Positions 34,256-46,987 of a stretch of 64,000 nucleotides of DNA are shown piece by piece. How positions within the stretch are numbered: position 1 is the stretch's first letter; each line of letters begins with the position of its first letter. Both the position numbers and the translations under genes were made by a program. Source of the stretch: Carnegiea gigantea (Eukaryota; Streptophyta; Magnoliopsida; Caryophyllales; Cactaceae); assembly GCA_029747015.1 (NCBI GenBank), contig JAKOGI010000570.1, forward strand, positions 1 to 64,000. The letters are read 5' to 3'. The notes beneath the pieces were generated by a model, which saw only the letters and a program-made list of their open reading frames with translations, made no database searches and was not told the DNA's origin.

Positions 34256-37200
34256 GCAATATTGTGGCTGTCTGACGTTTGTTTTGGCTTTATTTGACAT
34301 TCATGCCTTTGCTTTCTTTTTAATTCATGATTGATGAAATCTGGACTAGCAATTATACAATTACAAAAGGTGGCATTCCTCGTTTGTAAGCAACTTGAAG
34401 CCTACCTGCCAATGGGAAAAGAATCAGAAATATAATTAGGTTTACATACACAACATGCATGTGAAATGACGCTCCTTGTTTGCTAAGGAGACCTAGCTGT
34501 TTGTCGCGGAAAATCGCTTCCAGTATTATTACTAGCTGAAAGATTAAAAACGAATGTTGGACAAGGTAGGCATTGGCACCGCACCACATGATCTGACGAT
34601 GTGATTGAACTCTGTAGCTGGGTAAGCAAGAAACTCTTGAACTTGACCAACTCCTGGGAGGACTGTTATGGAGTAAGACAAAAAATAGTGAGCCTGCCTG
34701 TGTTTTATTGACCAATTCTAAGGAAACATATCTTGGCCCCTCTCCCGTCCTATGCCAGAGGGCGCATATTGTTTGGTTTGATCTGGTTCTGCTGAGCAAA
34801 ATGTCTCGTTGTTGAACTTGATTTGCTTAGTCATGTGGTTGCTGAGGCCATTACACTCTTGTTTTGACACCTGCAGAAGGTGGCAGATGGGTCTTCATCA
34901 TTATGTGCATTTTGTCAAGCACCACAGATGGATTCTTCAACAATGACAGTGGGCTCTCCATACCCTCATCACTCAAGCTATTCAAATCCTTGATTCATTC
35001 ACCCTTATCAACTCCATCCTCCCATAGCAGCCTCGAATTCAACATGAACCCAGCCACTCCATCTTCTTAAGCAACACGGCTCGCATGTCTCCAACATATA
35101 TTGCACTCTTGTTTGCATATGGAATCGCGCCAAACTTATGCCAACCAACCAGGTTTTCAACTGAATTACATGCTGGATCCTGAACGCACATTCCAATTAT
35201 TTGGGAAGGCTGCTACATTATTGGGTCCGGTAAGCCAATGTGGATCCATAGCGGCAAAAAGAAGCCCAATCATTGATGTCCAATGGAAGTATGGAACAGA
35301 TGGCCCAACATTTTGTGCACTTTGACAAGCAACACGTTGGGAAAGGCTTTAGAAGCTAGGACCAATTATCAACTAGGCATTGAAACTTAGGCCATCATAT
35401 CCTCAACGTAGTTGATGCCTGAAGTCATCTTTTGCATCAAGGATCTTTTAAAGACATGATAGCAATTAGATAAATTAGTTTATCTTTACTTTTATGTTAT
35501 AATACTTCGATTGTCATGACTTACGAGTATGAATTGGTGCAATGATCAACCTTTAATTATAGAGTTGTTATTAGAGAATAAAGTTTAAATCTTACATATA
35601 CAACTACTTTCATGCCTCCTAATATTAGGTTATTAACGATATTTCATCTTAGTCATTTTATTAAAACCTTACGCGCATTAAAGTTTACATTTGACTCTTT
35701 CATTTCCAACGATGGTTCCCCTCGTTTCGTGGATAAATAAGGGGCTTTCGTCCCCTCTTATTTTCTTCCACTTTTTCCCATTTCTTATTATTTCTTCACA
35801 TTCTACACCATTCATTTCCATTTGTTCTTGTCCCGTTCACTCTCTCTAGAAAAGAATTTCTCATTTTTTCCCACTCCATACCATTATATCGCTCTCATTC
35901 ATTTCCCATATTTCTCATTCCTCCCTATTTATGAAAAGAGTAGACTTTATGTGTACTTGATTCTCATATTAACCATGTATATCTCGTATATGAACTATTC
36001 TTTTTCAATTTGCAATAACACCAATATTGAGACTTTAAAGTTACACAAAAACACTAACAAAGCCTTCACTAGCTAGCCGAGCTGATTAAGATTGAGAGTA
36101 CATCAAGTCACGCACTTATTAATCATCTCTCAATATATGATTGTCTTATTGCGCTAATATTATCCAATTAATTGTCTAAAATATTCAAAATTATAATAAT
36201 TCCTCTTGTATTTATCCTTTATTCCAAATGAAAAACTTCAAAATTACATTTATATTTTACTAATCGGCTCAGAATCAAATGAGATAAAAATTACACATTT
36301 ACAAATGAGAAGGCAGGCAAGCGGATCACGCAGACGCAGTCTTGTGCGTGCTCGGTGGCTGCGTCCATTATTTTAACATGTAGTATTGCGCCCCATGCAA
36401 TTTCCCAAGTCCACGGCTTTGCGTCTCTGACTTTGGCTTGCGTGTAATCACATTGCATGCATATTATTAGTCGCACGTACTCATGTAACCGTTAATCAAA
36501 ATCAAGCACGCAAATGCACAAATTTACAAGTCCAGGATGCTGCGATTGACTTCTTTTATTTTGAAATGTTTTCTTTACTTCTTGAGTCAGTAGCGATCAC
36601 TAATAATGGACATTCACTTGCTAGATACTTAGCACAAATTTTTAAGTGATATCATTTCACATCAGAATTATTATAAGACGATATTTTTGTAGGGTAATTT
36701 TTTTGACATTTTGCGATAACTAATAGTAAGTTTTGAAGTTGCTTTTTAATTTAAGGATAACTAATAGTTTATCTAGTAATGACTTTTATTATAGATACTC
36801 CTAAATGAACTATTAGTCACTCTAATTATTATTAAAATTTATTATAAAAATATTTATCTCATAATATATCTTAAATTAGATAAAATTTACTGGCAATTCT
36901 TTTATAATTATCTTCTCCTCTAATTCCCTATTATCATTTTATTTTGGGCAAAACAGATGATAAATGCGTTAGACAGAAAACAATTATGGGCCCATCCTTG
37001 TGTATGGACTATTAAGTACACCAAAAGCACAAAAGTCAACCTTATCATGCTTGGTTAGAATTTAGAGATCAAACCCCACCCCACAAAAAAGGAAAAGAAA
37101 AAAACGTGGACAGCCTTGCCATAGAAGCAGCCATGGCAGTAATAATAAATCCAACGGCTAAGAAAGGATCACTCTTTGACCGTCTGCCCAACTCTACACC

Positions 37201-37507
37201 GCTTTGTCTTGGTCCTTTCGTCACTCCCTCTTTCATTTAAAATTAAATTTTCAACTTTGGTAGGTCCCCCCACTAAAAACATTGGTCAAAGTCCCGACAA
37301 ATCTCATCAGAAACCAGATCAAGAGCCCCAAAAAAGAGAAAAGAAAATAAATAAATTAAAAAATACAAATTTGCACATCAACTCATAAATAAATTCTTTG
37401 AAATTCCAACTTTTAATTTGCAAATAATGGGACACTATCCTTTTCGATTATAAGGCTGATAGCCATGTTTGACAACAAGGTGTACAGTATTTTTGAATTA
37501 CCCACAA
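34256..37507. other. Long gene-poor stretch
   Basis: AT-rich, no supported gene. Two loosely similar segments (about 34876-34926 and 35286-35336, each with cagatgg and tgtgca(t/c)ttt(g)acaagca) may be parts of an old duplicated or broken gene that I could not identify. Confidence 0.4.
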
Positions 37508-39010
37508 TTTTTTTTTTTGGAGTGCGGAAGAGGGGCTGCGTTTTAAAAATGGTCTTATTAACGATTAACTTGTCTAGGCCATACAACCCCAACACTCTCA
37601 GCGTATACTAAATCACTAATTTCAACAGGACGTGCTTGAAAGACTTCAAACCCCAAAGGCATAGATAAACCTAGATTAGCTATTTTGTCTGCAACTTGGT
37701 TTACTTTCCTATAGCAATGAGAGATACGAGTTTTCCATGTGTCCTCGTCCAAGAGCCTCTTGCACTGGTTGAGGAGCTGGGTATGCTCCAAGCACCAGGA
37801 ATAATTACCTTTAAGCATCTTCACCACAACTCTGGAGTCATTTTGTACCCAAAGTCTGTTAACTGTTAATGTGCAGGTTTCTTGCTAGCTTCAGACCATT
37901 GTAAATTGCCTTCAACACAGCTTTTAGTGAGGAGCACCATTTTAGTGAGGAGCACCATCCTAGCGACTCAGTGAAACCTCCTATCCATTCTCCTCTGTCA
38001 TTTCTTAAAATGCCTCTACATGCCGTCGGACCCGGATTGCCCTTGGCAGCCCCATCAGTGTTCAGCAACACCCAACCATCTGACGGTGACTCCCATCTCA
38101 CGCTAAGCTCCGTACACGTACATTCAGGTCGTTCAGTCTGCCGTGGTTCATCATTCAGCACAGCAAGTACCTCCTCAAATTTTGTCAGGAGGAATTGTCC
38201 TCTATGAGTCAGAATTCGTTCCATTTAGCCAAAGCATATTGCATTCCTCCACTTCCAGAGGTACCAACATATAATAAGGAATTTTGCTGGCCAGTCCAAG
38301 CCATCCCTTTTCAAACCAGAATTCGTTTTGATCCAATTTGCTACATTCGTCTCGGGAGCAACACACTTGAGGCCCTTGATTTCTAAGAAGTTCCATACCT
38401 CACAAGCTCTTGGGCATCGCCTCAGGATATGGTCTATGTCCTCCCGGTCCCCGTCACATACCACGCAGCTCATGTGACTGGACAGTCCTCGCCTGCACCT
38501 GTTCATGTTGGTGAGTAACTTGTTGTGAATGGCCAACCACGTAAACACTAGAACCCTTTGTGGTGCTTTAATATTCCAGAGCCATTTCCACAAATTCTCG
38601 CCTGACAGCCAATGTTCTTGCTGAATTATCGATAAAGCCGACTTTATGGAGAATCTCCTTGATGCCTCACCCTCCCACTAATATGCATCCATTGCTCCCT
38701 CTTCAAAGACCTCAAAAAAGGCTATTTTTTGAAGTGTGTTCGGTGGCAGTAGCTCCCTAATGGTTTCCCATCTCCATCCTCCTGTGGGTGCCCAATAATC
38801 AGATACCCACCGTTCCTGGTCAGGCAAGGGTATTGGGCTAAGCGCAAGCCCGGCGAGAGGCCTGTGATCCGCCCAGCTATGCAACCAAAACTTCGTTGAT
38901 CGCCTGTCCCCAATTGTGTGCCTAACTCCTCGTTGCATAAGAGCAAAGTTCTCTACAATGCCTCTCCAAGTGCTTAAGGCAGTACACCGGGCTTCCCGGA
39001 CCTCCAACTC
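37508..39010 (-). pseudogene. 5'-truncated L1-type LINE: RT tail, zf-RVT and RNase H
   Basis: Read from 39007 down, the segments in order are: RHTIGDRRSTKFWLHSWAD and a WRWETIRELLP stretch, as found after the reverse transcriptase of plant LINEs; a zinc-binding zf-RVT domain (WKWLWNIKAPQRVLVFTWL, CVVCDGDREDIDHILRRCP); and an RNase H domain (DGWVLLNTDGAAKGNPG ... HCYRKVNQVADKIANLGL). Frame changes separate the pieces. A T run at 37508-37518, the end opposite the RT side, could be the poly(A) tail. The endonuclease and most of the reverse transcriptase are missing, as in typical 5'-truncated, dead-on-arrival copies. A short duplication of AGTGAGGAGCACCAT near 37930-37960 repeats three to six codons. 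Confidence 0.8.
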
Positions 39011-39713
39011 CGAACTTCGACAATATTTGTTTTAAAGAGAAAGATTTTTTTCTTTTATTTTCTGAATTTCTCAAATCTTTTGATTTATCACTATGCTTGA
39101 AAAAACAATCTGTTAGTTTTATCACTTTAAAACTACTAAACTTTTTTAATTACTCCAAATTATTTCAAACAACTAACTAGTTGCTCAAACTGTTCATAAA
39201 TACCCACAGCTTCTCATAACCACTTCTTATAATTTCAAATTTCAAACTGCGCCACGTTGCTGTTATCAGCTCTTCACTACAAGCCACACTCAAATGCTCT
39301 TAATCGCTAATTGCTGACTTCTACTAATAAAACAAACAACTCCAAGCCTATTGATTTCATTGACAGCATATTACTTGGCACATCTAAGGTTGTGTTCATT
39401 ATGAGCAGGTTGATAAGCAGATAGCAAGTGTGAGTAGATTGGAGAAGGTTTGAACATGTTTGACCACCAGAAAGCACTTTGAGCAGAAAGAGTACGTTTA
39501 ACTAACAATTAGCATATCAAAGCAGTTTGAAAGCAGGTCTGTGAGTTGATTGGAGCAGGTTAGATCAGATTAAAACAGATTTGACTAATAGATTGTAAGT
39601 ATGTAACAAATTAAAGCAAATTGAAATAGGTAGAAGGTTACACATGCACATAACAAACATACCCTAATTATGTATTGTTAGCTTTTACCTTTTTTATATT
39701 TTTAGCTACTTAA
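39011..39713. other. Intergenic, nothing recognised
   Basis: AT-rich spacer with AGATTGGAGCAGG-like repeats; no gene. Confidence 0.4.
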
Positions 39714-40357
39714 GCCCTGTTCTTTTTGTTGGTAAATCCTAATTTACCAACTCCAACCCACTTTACGAACTTTAATTAAAAAAAACTAACTTTAATCAAT
39801 TTTAACTTATTTCAGCCAACTTTAATCCATTTCAACACACTATTTTAACTAAATTCTATCCATCATATAAAAAATATATCAATTTTAATATATTCCAATA
39901 AAAATATTCATTTTAATATACTTCAATCAGCATGGCCTGTTTGGCAAACAGCTGTAAGCTATTTGTATTAGTTATTACCTGTTTGAGCTAACTGTTTGTA
40001 TTAACTGTTTGAATGAGCCGTTCATTGAAAAACTGTTTGATAACTGTTTCTGATAAAATTGTGAGACAAAAAATTAATTCTTCAAAAAACTCTTTGAAAA
40101 AGCTTATAAAATTAGGTTTTTCAAATTAGCTTTTTGGATCCAGAAAATTCTTCTAAAAATCTCTTTTACTAAATATCCATATTAACTTTTTTACCTAATA
40201 AAACAGCTAATTTTAATCAAAATTTTTTTTAACTAAAAAACTTTTCAAAAAATTATTTACTAAACACCTCATAACTGATTTTCTAACGCCTATTTTCCAT
40301 CTGAAAAAACAGCCCGTTCATCCTAATTATTACTAATGGTAAAAAGAACATCGCAGC
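39714..40357. mobile_element. Possible nested MITE pair
   Basis: An outer element seems to start GCCCTGTTCTTTTTGTTGG and end with the inverse of GATGTTCTTTTTACCATTAG, with TTCAA-rich repeats like the element at 45410. Inside it a second element starts GGCCTGTTTGGCAAACAGCTG (39934) and may end at TACTAAACACCTC (about 40271). No clear target duplications. Confidence 0.4.
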
Positions 40358-40533
40358 CTCAATAGCTCAAAACTATCATACGACTGTACAAGTGATGAAG
40401 TCTGACGGGCCACTCCGTTTAATTTGATTTTTAAAGTTAGTAGGTCAGTCCCATCCATCCATCCATCCATCTGTATTCAGTAGACCCCTCTTTATATCTC
40501 TCCCCTACTTTAACCTTGCCGATGGCATCTAGT

Positions 40534-40539
40534 TTGACC
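40534..40539 (+). promoter_or_regulatory. W-box upstream of the WRKY gene
   Basis: TTGACC in the context GTTTGACCAA, 235-240 bp before the ATG. WRKY factors bind TTGAC(C/T), so self- or cross-regulation is possible. A TATA-like TTTATAT lies about 45 bp upstream of it (near 40490). Confidence 0.5.
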
Positions 40540-40773
40540 AACCCAGAACACAAGAACAGAGAAAAAAATAAAATAAAATAAAAAAGAGAAGAATAAGAAT
40601 AGGCCCCCTGTCAGTCAGCCTTCCCTGTACTAGCTACCTCTTTTCACTTTGATCAATCAAACCAACCCCTCTCTCTTTGTTCCTTCTCTTCTTTTCTATA
40701 GCACCGAGCTAGAGAGAGAAATCCAGAAAGAGGCAAAGAGCTGCCTTTCTCTCTCTTTAATGCAAAAATCAAA

Positions 40774-42032
40774 ATGGCTGTAGATCTCATGTTGGGTTAC
40801 AGCAACTCCTCCTCCTCTAATAACCGTTCTCTCTCCTCTAAAATGGAGGAAGCCATAGCTCAAGAAACCGCCGCTGGTCTTCAAAGCGTCGAGAATTTCG
40901 TCAACCTCCTCTCCAAAACGTCGCACCATCAACCTAAACCAGAGGCCATGGAAATCGATCTCAACTGCCGGGCTGTGGCGGACGACGCCGTTTCGAGGTT
41001 CAAGAAGGTCATCTCTCTCCTGGGCCGGGCTCGGACGGGTCACGCCCGCTTCCGTCGGGGCCCAGTTTCGCCACGCCAGCAGCCGCAGAACGTCGTCGTT
41101 CTGTGCCCCAAGCCTATTCAGCAAGTGCCCCTTGCGCATGATTTTTCGACGGTGGTGATGAGAGAGAGGAAGACGGAGGTGGCCGTGCCACCGACGACGG
41201 CCACGATTAATTTCTCCTACTCGGCGGGGACTTCGATGAAGTCAACGCTGACCGGGGAGAATGAGAGCAGTAAACAACAGGCGGAGACTACTACGACTAC
41301 TACAACCACTACGACGTCGTTTCAGTTAACGAATTATTCCGGAGTGTCATCGGCGGGGAAGCCGCCTCTTTGTCATACGACGTCGTTTAAGGTTAGGAAG
41401 TGTTATTCTGAGAACGGCAAGTGTGGTGGTGGGTCCTCCGGTCGTTGCCACTGCTCCAAGAAGAGGTACAATTACTTTTGAATATGATTTTTTTGGTTTT
41501 CTGTTTTTAATTTGAAGTAAAATATTTTTTTAAAAAAAAAACAAAATATATTGTGGGTAGAAAATTGAGGTTGAAGAGGGTGGTGAGAGTGCCGGCTATA
41601 AGCTCAAAAATGGCGGATATACCCCCAGATGATTATTCTTGGAGAAAATATGGACAAAAGCCCATCAAAGGCTCCCCTCATCCAAGGTACATTACCAGGC
41701 TCACTCCTCTGAAAATTTCCCCTGTTTTTAAGTTGCAGGATGTGTTAATTTCTAGTCAGGACAATGTCAAAATTCAGACAAAAAATTGAATATTTGGGGT
41801 TTTTCGGTTTGACAAATTCGGATATTCAGGTTTGATAAATTTTTGCCAGCTCTAGTTAATTGACTTAAATATCCACTTAAGTAGTAATAATCTGAAGTAA
41901 TTAGTAATGTTTTGTAACAACATATATATAATGTATTTTTGGGTAGTTTCGAATATTTTCTTAGTCATGCGTATTTTTTTTAGGAATTTTTAAATTGATT
42001 TATGTGTATTTGTGTGACTCCTAAAAATATAT

Positions 42033-42089
<57 letters not shown>

Positions 42090-43805
42090 GACATTGATTT
42101 ACCAAAATAGAGTGGCTCTTTAACATGTTCTCAAAAATATAATATAAGAATGTATTTTATTTTTTGTAATATCGAGGACTAATAGGCAAATTTTTTTCTC
42201 CACAATAGTAAGATTGATGTAGATTTTAGTACAAAAGTACAGTCCAAATTTCAGGTGGAAAAATTGTTTCCCATTTACGAAAACTGGGAAGTGAAATTGG
42301 AGAAGCATTCAACATGTACATGGACATACCTAATTGGTAATTAAGTTCAACCACCTGGGAATTATTGAGTAATGCTTTCAGCCTGAAATGTGAATCAGTC
42401 GGTCCACACTGGCTGCATAAATGAATTAACTCTACATGGGCCTTGATTAAAGTCTGACCTAATACAACAAAATTTGCCTTCTCAGCTGACAACGATCGGT
42501 TTGACCTTTCGTAGCTACTAATTAAATTATGGCCTACTAGTAGTAGTATCATTTTGACAAAACTTGCATGCCCTAATTTTCCCGCTCATTGACTCTAGAG
42601 TTTTAATACTCAACCAACATAATGAGGTCTCTGCTTATTAAGATTGAAGCTAGAATTCCTGCATATATTACGCTTCTTGTTCAAATTTTTCCTATGTATA
42701 CTTTTTTTCGCATTGACTTTTCTACTTGATATTTTTAAAAAGTATGTGTATTAAGTATAAATATTGGTCAAAATTTCTTCGGCGTGGTAGTCATAGTTGA
42801 TTTCATTAAGGTTACAGGATTGCTGTCATGGGTACGAGTTTTATAATACAGATATTTCTTGCGGGAAATCTAATAAATTCCACTTTTGACGTTGGTTACC
42901 TTTTTTATAGGCTAGACCTTTGTCGGAAATCGGAATAGCTTGATGTATATTTTTGCGTTCTTCTGTCCCTCAATAGCCTACTCGGTTCGCGCTAAGCAAA
43001 GAGTCTAAAGGATGGACGACCAAGTTGCCGTACCAAAAAATAAAAATGGCGTAAATATCTTATTATAAGTTACTTAATACTAACATTATAGAATGGCCTG
43101 TTTGGTAAACAGCTGTTAGCTGTTAGCTGTTTGTATTAGCTGTTAGCTGTTTATATTAGCTGTTTGAATTAGCTGTTTATATTAGCTGTTTGAATTAGCT
43201 GTTTTTAGAAAAAGTATTTGGTAAAAATTAGCTGTTTCTAAAAAATATGTTGGTAAAATTTCATTTATGCCTTATTTATGAATTAGTTTTTAATGAAATG
43301 TGTGTAATTTTTCCAAATTTATGAACAATTATGTCATTTTTACAAAAAACTCTTCTCAAAAGGCTAATGAGAATAGTTTTTTCAAAAAGAGCTTTTTGGA
43401 GCCAAACAGCTATTGCAAACAGCTCTTTACCAAACACCCTTTGACTGTTTGACTTGGTCAAAACAATCAAAATCCTCCCAAACAGCTATTTTTTCCCAAA
43501 AAGCTGTTGTTACCAAACACCCCAATATCAAGTTGAGCTTACTAATTTCATGGCACATGTAATTGAGAACATTGCATCTTAATGTTTGAGAATCATGATC
43601 GAAATTGAATTAATTATGACTTTGTTTTTCGTTTGTGAACAACAGAGGATACTACAAGTGCAGTACAGTTAGAGGATGCCCAGCTCGAAAGCATGTAGAG
43701 AGGGCATTGGACGATGCAAGCATGTTAGTTGTCACCTATGAAGGCGAGCACAACCATTCTCTCTCCGTCGTTGAAGCCTCCAGTCTGATCCTTGAGTCAT
43801 CTTAA
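40774..43805 (+). CDS. Group IId WRKY transcription factor
   Basis: Three exons, 40774-41465, 41561-41686 and 43646-43805, encode 325 residues. The N-terminus MAVDLMLGY and VENFVNLLS are typical of group IId. Residues 73-97 hold the calmodulin-binding C-motif ([13 protein letters not shown]) and the HARF motif ([11 protein letters not shown]). A Cys-rich zinc cluster ([11 protein letters not shown]...CHCSKKR) and a basic stretch precede the WRKY domain, with WRKYGQK at 258-264 and zinc ligands C278, C284, H308 and H310 (CX5CX23HXH). The second intron splits the domain at PHPR|GYYKC, the usual place. It is 1959 bp and contains a (TA)n run and a MITE. The protein should bind W-boxes in nuclear DNA. 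IId members often act in defence, calcium and stress responses, which is not testable here. Confidence 0.95.
42032..42087. repeat. (TA)n microsatellite in WRKY intron 2
   Basis: About 50 bp of almost uninterrupted TA. Confidence 0.93.
43095..43523. mobile_element. GTTTGG-ended MITE in WRKY intron 2
   Basis: 429 bp, from GGCCTGTTTGGTAAACAGCTG to GTTACCAAACACCCC; the ends are inverted repeats. AGCTGTT(A/T) units repeat near the left end. No clear target duplication. It lies 122 bp before the third WRKY exon. Confidence 0.65.
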
Positions 43806-44895
43806 CTAATTAATTAATTAAACGAATTAAATTGTATTTTGCTTTATTTATTATCATTAATCAAGCCGCTTAAATTATCGATTGAGTACTGCATGAGTAT
43901 GTGCATGCATGGTTGGTAGGAAAAGGGTAAGCAGCACAACTGAGAAAAATGATGACCCCTGCTGACTTCTCGAAGGCCATACTGGCTAGTGGGGTTAGGT
44001 TAATTAATATGATTACTTTGTTAATTAATTAGCTTGCTTCCGATCCTTAGCTTGTACACAATTACACATACATTCGCTTGGTCAGAAATTACCATAATTC
44101 AAGTATAGAAAAATGAAAATGGTGGATTTGGTAGGAGCTGATAATCAAAGGCAACAAAATTTAGCCTTTGTTTTTTTCCTTTGGTACCATATATAGTCTC
44201 ATCTGAAGCAAATTCTTTTATTCAAGAGAAACATTAAATTACTAAGTAATGTACACCTAGAAGTGTGTATTTTCTCTTGCTATGGATATGTATTTTTCTA
44301 ATGTGTATTTATCATATAGGTAATTTTTAATATGTGGTGCTAACGTGACTTATAGGAGTTTATACTCTTAGGAATTCTAGGAGTATGATATGGGCTTTGA
44401 AATTACTAGTATTTTCACAAGTTATAATTAACTTATTCTAGTCGATAGCTATATGTATATAAATTTTATATAAGATCGGACAAATATTTGATGTCAGGCG
44501 AAGATACGCCTTTTTACGTACTTCTTTTTTTTTAGTGGGGTGTTGGGGGTGCTAATTATAATCTCTTTTTGGTTTTCGAGAAAGGCGTATAAGAGGTTAA
44601 AACCTTCCAAAAATAAACAATACAATGCAAACTAGATAGCTACTTGTGTTTAAATCCCCCAATGTTTAAACAAAATACATTTATAGTTATCTCACAGTTG
44701 TGTACATAGGTTGGGTTGGTTACAGAGAAAAGTAAATTCTTCATGGAAACGGTGCTTAAAATAAAGCAATGTCAGCAGAGTTAGAATCCAAATTCTTATT
44801 TCAGTCGTAAAAATTTTATAATTACATTAGCTACATGCTACTCAGTACTCACAAACCACTGATAAACCTGTCTCTCTCTATATAAATATAATTAC

Positions 44896-44898
<3 letters not shown>
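43806..44898. other. WRKY 3' region and spacer
   Basis: Contains the likely WRKY 3' untranslated region, then AT-rich sequence without recognisable genes. Confidence 0.5.

Positions 44899-44951
<53 letters not shown>
44899..44951. repeat. (TA)n microsatellite
   Basis: About 52 bp of TA repeats. Minus-strand open frames across it are composed of Tyr-Ile repeats and are not genes. Confidence 0.94.
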
Positions 44952-44955
<4 letters not shown>

Positions 44956-45264
44956 ATATATTGGAGCAATGATTATCTTTCAAACGTTTGTGTTGACGTT
45001 CTACTGGCGAGGACGGTAAAGAAGTTGAAATGAAGGATGAGGAGACAAAAAAAGGTGGACAAATGCGGCTAAGGTCGAGGGGAGTAATCAATGATTTGAT
45101 AAAGATGGTATCAATTAAGGAGGAGCAAGTCAAAAAGGAGAGGCTATTGAAATTGGATTGATGCTTTGCCTCTGTGGGATAGTCTTGGTCTTTCTTTGAT
45201 CGCATCTTGCTTTGTCTCTAGGTCTTACCAATTTTTTATTTTTTATTTTTTTGATCTTGAATCC

Positions 45265-45405
45265 TTTATTTTACTAGACTCGAGCTATTATTGATATAAT
45301 AACAAGTAGAATTCTTCGATTATTCACAAAATTCGAACCAAAAATCTTACTTAAAGGGAACAAGTACCAAACCACTTGAACCAACCTGTGTTGGTTTTTG
45401 TTATA
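45265..45405 (-). mobile_element. tRNA-derived SINE (second family)
   Basis: On the minus strand: ACCAACACAGGTTGGTTCAAGTGG (A-box-like part), TTGTTCCCTTTAAGTAAG, then TTGGTTCGAATTTTG (B box), then a short tail. It abuts the MITE starting at 45410. Confidence 0.7.
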
Positions 45406-45409
45406 CTTA

Positions 45410-45677
45410 GGACCTGTTTATTTTCATTGGTTTTTACCAATGCATCAATTTCAATCAGTTACGATCCACTTCAACCAATTTCAATCCATTTCAATAAAAA
45501 ATACCAACTTCAACCCACCTATTTCAAAATTTTATTCTCACTATTTTAACCAATTTTAAAAAATATACCAACTTCAATCCACTACAACACAAAATACCAA
45601 CTTCAACTAACTTCAACCTGCCTTAATCAGTTTTATCCTTTTACTAACTTTAATTTACCAACGAAAAGGATAGGCCC
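45410..45677. mobile_element. Tourist-like MITE with TTA duplication
   Basis: 268 bp, from GGACCTGTTTATTTTCATTGGT to the inverse of GGGCCTATCCTTTTCGTTGGT, flanked by TTA (45407-45409 and 45678-45680). The interior consists of repeated ACTTCAA(C/T)C(C/A)A units. Confidence 0.7.
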
Positions 45678-46204
45678 TTACTGCCAATTCATTACTCGAA
45701 CAAAACTATCTTCAGCCCGTTGCGTACTTATGGTCCACCCTAATTATTATATTTATCTACTGTTTTTGCTCCCCCCTGGGTAAATCCCCCTTGTGATTAA
45801 TTAATGCATCTTTGATAGAACGAATGATTATTGTGATAATTTGGAGGAATTTATCCTCTAATCAAAATTTAAATTTCAAAAGGGTCATATTTTCCCTTGT
45901 TTAGGAAAAACATAAGGATATTAACAATTTTTTTAAGTAGGCATGATATAAGGACAAGCGTCCATTAGACCTGTTCAATGGCTGTAGTTTCCTCGATTAC
46001 AAACCCAGTGTAGCTAGCTTCTACAAAGGGTCCATTGGGTGGGCCATTATCATTTAAAGGAAGGGGCTCCTTTGTACTATGAAACGCGCGTGGAATTTTG
46101 GAGGATGGAATTGTATGAGGCTTGCGTAAAAAACCATGTGTTGGTCAAATTGAGTAGTTATTATAATCGTATTTGTTGCAGTTGCTATTTTACGGTTTTC
46201 ATGT
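45678..46204. other. Intergenic, nothing recognised
   Basis: AT-rich spacer without supported features. Confidence 0.5.
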
Positions 46205-46336
46205 ATGAGGAAACGGTGGAGCTTTTTTTATTATAGATTTTCTCCATTCATAAGATTCAAATTTAAAATTTTGCTCAAGGAGAACAAGTGCCAAATCTTT
46301 TGAACAAACCACTTGAACCAACCTATATTGGCAAAA
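46205..46336 (-). mobile_element. tRNA-derived SINE (second family)
   Basis: On the minus strand: CCAATATAGGTTGGTTCAAGTGG, TTGTTCTCCTTGAGC, a decayed B box (TTTGAATCTTATG), and GGAGAAAATC. A small internal duplication of AAACCACTTGAAC-like sequence is visible. Confidence 0.65.
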
Positions 46337-46436
46337 GAAAAGACATTATAAAGAAATTGACATAAATGAATCCAATTATCTTTCCACCTTTCTTTAACTT
46401 TAAATTTAAATCACTTAGTAATAATTGAATCGATAA

Positions 46437-46550
46437 CAACAACAACACCACCACCACCTCCCAGTGTGGGTCCCGCTTTCACAGGGTCTGGGGAGATCCA
46501 ACTGTAGGCAACCTTACCTCTACCGGTATTCCTACCCATAGAGAGGTTGA
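46437..46550 (-). mobile_element. Short retroposon with perfect 18-bp target duplication
   Basis: 114 bp. On the minus strand it ends in GGTGGTGGTGTTGTTGTT. The 18-bp repeat TAATAATTGAATCGATAA lies at 46419-46436 and 46551-46568. The body (GGTCTGGGGAGATCCAACTGTAGGC on the plus strand) recalls the 3' end shared by RTE-type LINEs and related plant SINEs, whose tails are (TTG)n. It is 5'-truncated. Confidence 0.85.
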
Positions 46551-46987
46551 TAATAATTGAATCGATAAATGTTAAATAAATAAATGAGTGAGATGACATT
46601 GGCCTTCTGGCAATTTGGTGGTATATTTGCAATTTAGTTGTTGTTGATGTATTTGTCTCATGACATTATCTTGAATTTTACCCTATCACTAATGAAAATT
46701 TTTTTAAAAAAAGAGTGAGATTACGCTGGTGTCTTTTTGTTCGAGCCAAAGTGTACAATGTTTATTGTCCCAACTGCCAAAAGAAATCTTGGGCTTGGGG
46801 GTTGGGCTTTTGATGCTACATATGACGGGCAGCTCGGCAAGACTAATGTTAACATTGGGCTAGCCCAAATCATACAGAATTGAAAATCGTGTGGGCCGCC
46901 ACAGTCAACAACATAGGGTTCAAAAGTCAAAACGCAAGGGCGATTCCAAGGCGCAGAGATCGTGGCGGCGATGGGCTGCTCAACCTC
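46551..46987. other. Upstream region of the DUS gene
   Basis: Spacer and probable promoter. No clear TATA box. Confidence 0.4.

Noticed and set aside
34353..35325. Possible broken gene suggested by several frames and two similar short segments
   Set aside because: No frame shows a recognisable family motif, and stops interrupt all longer readings.
40696..41139. Long minus-strand frame opposite WRKY exon 1
   Set aside because: It is the antisense shadow of a GC-rich coding exon.
44849..45205. Minus-strand frame of about 118 codons
   Set aside because: Its C-terminal part is a Tyr-Ile repeat from the (TA)n microsatellite, and the rest shows no domain.
46880..46987. Upstream in-frame ATG (46880) as start of the DUS protein
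   Set aside because: The added 36 residues are unlike family N-termini and run through sequence that looks like promoter or leader; starts at 46988 or 47048 are more plausible.
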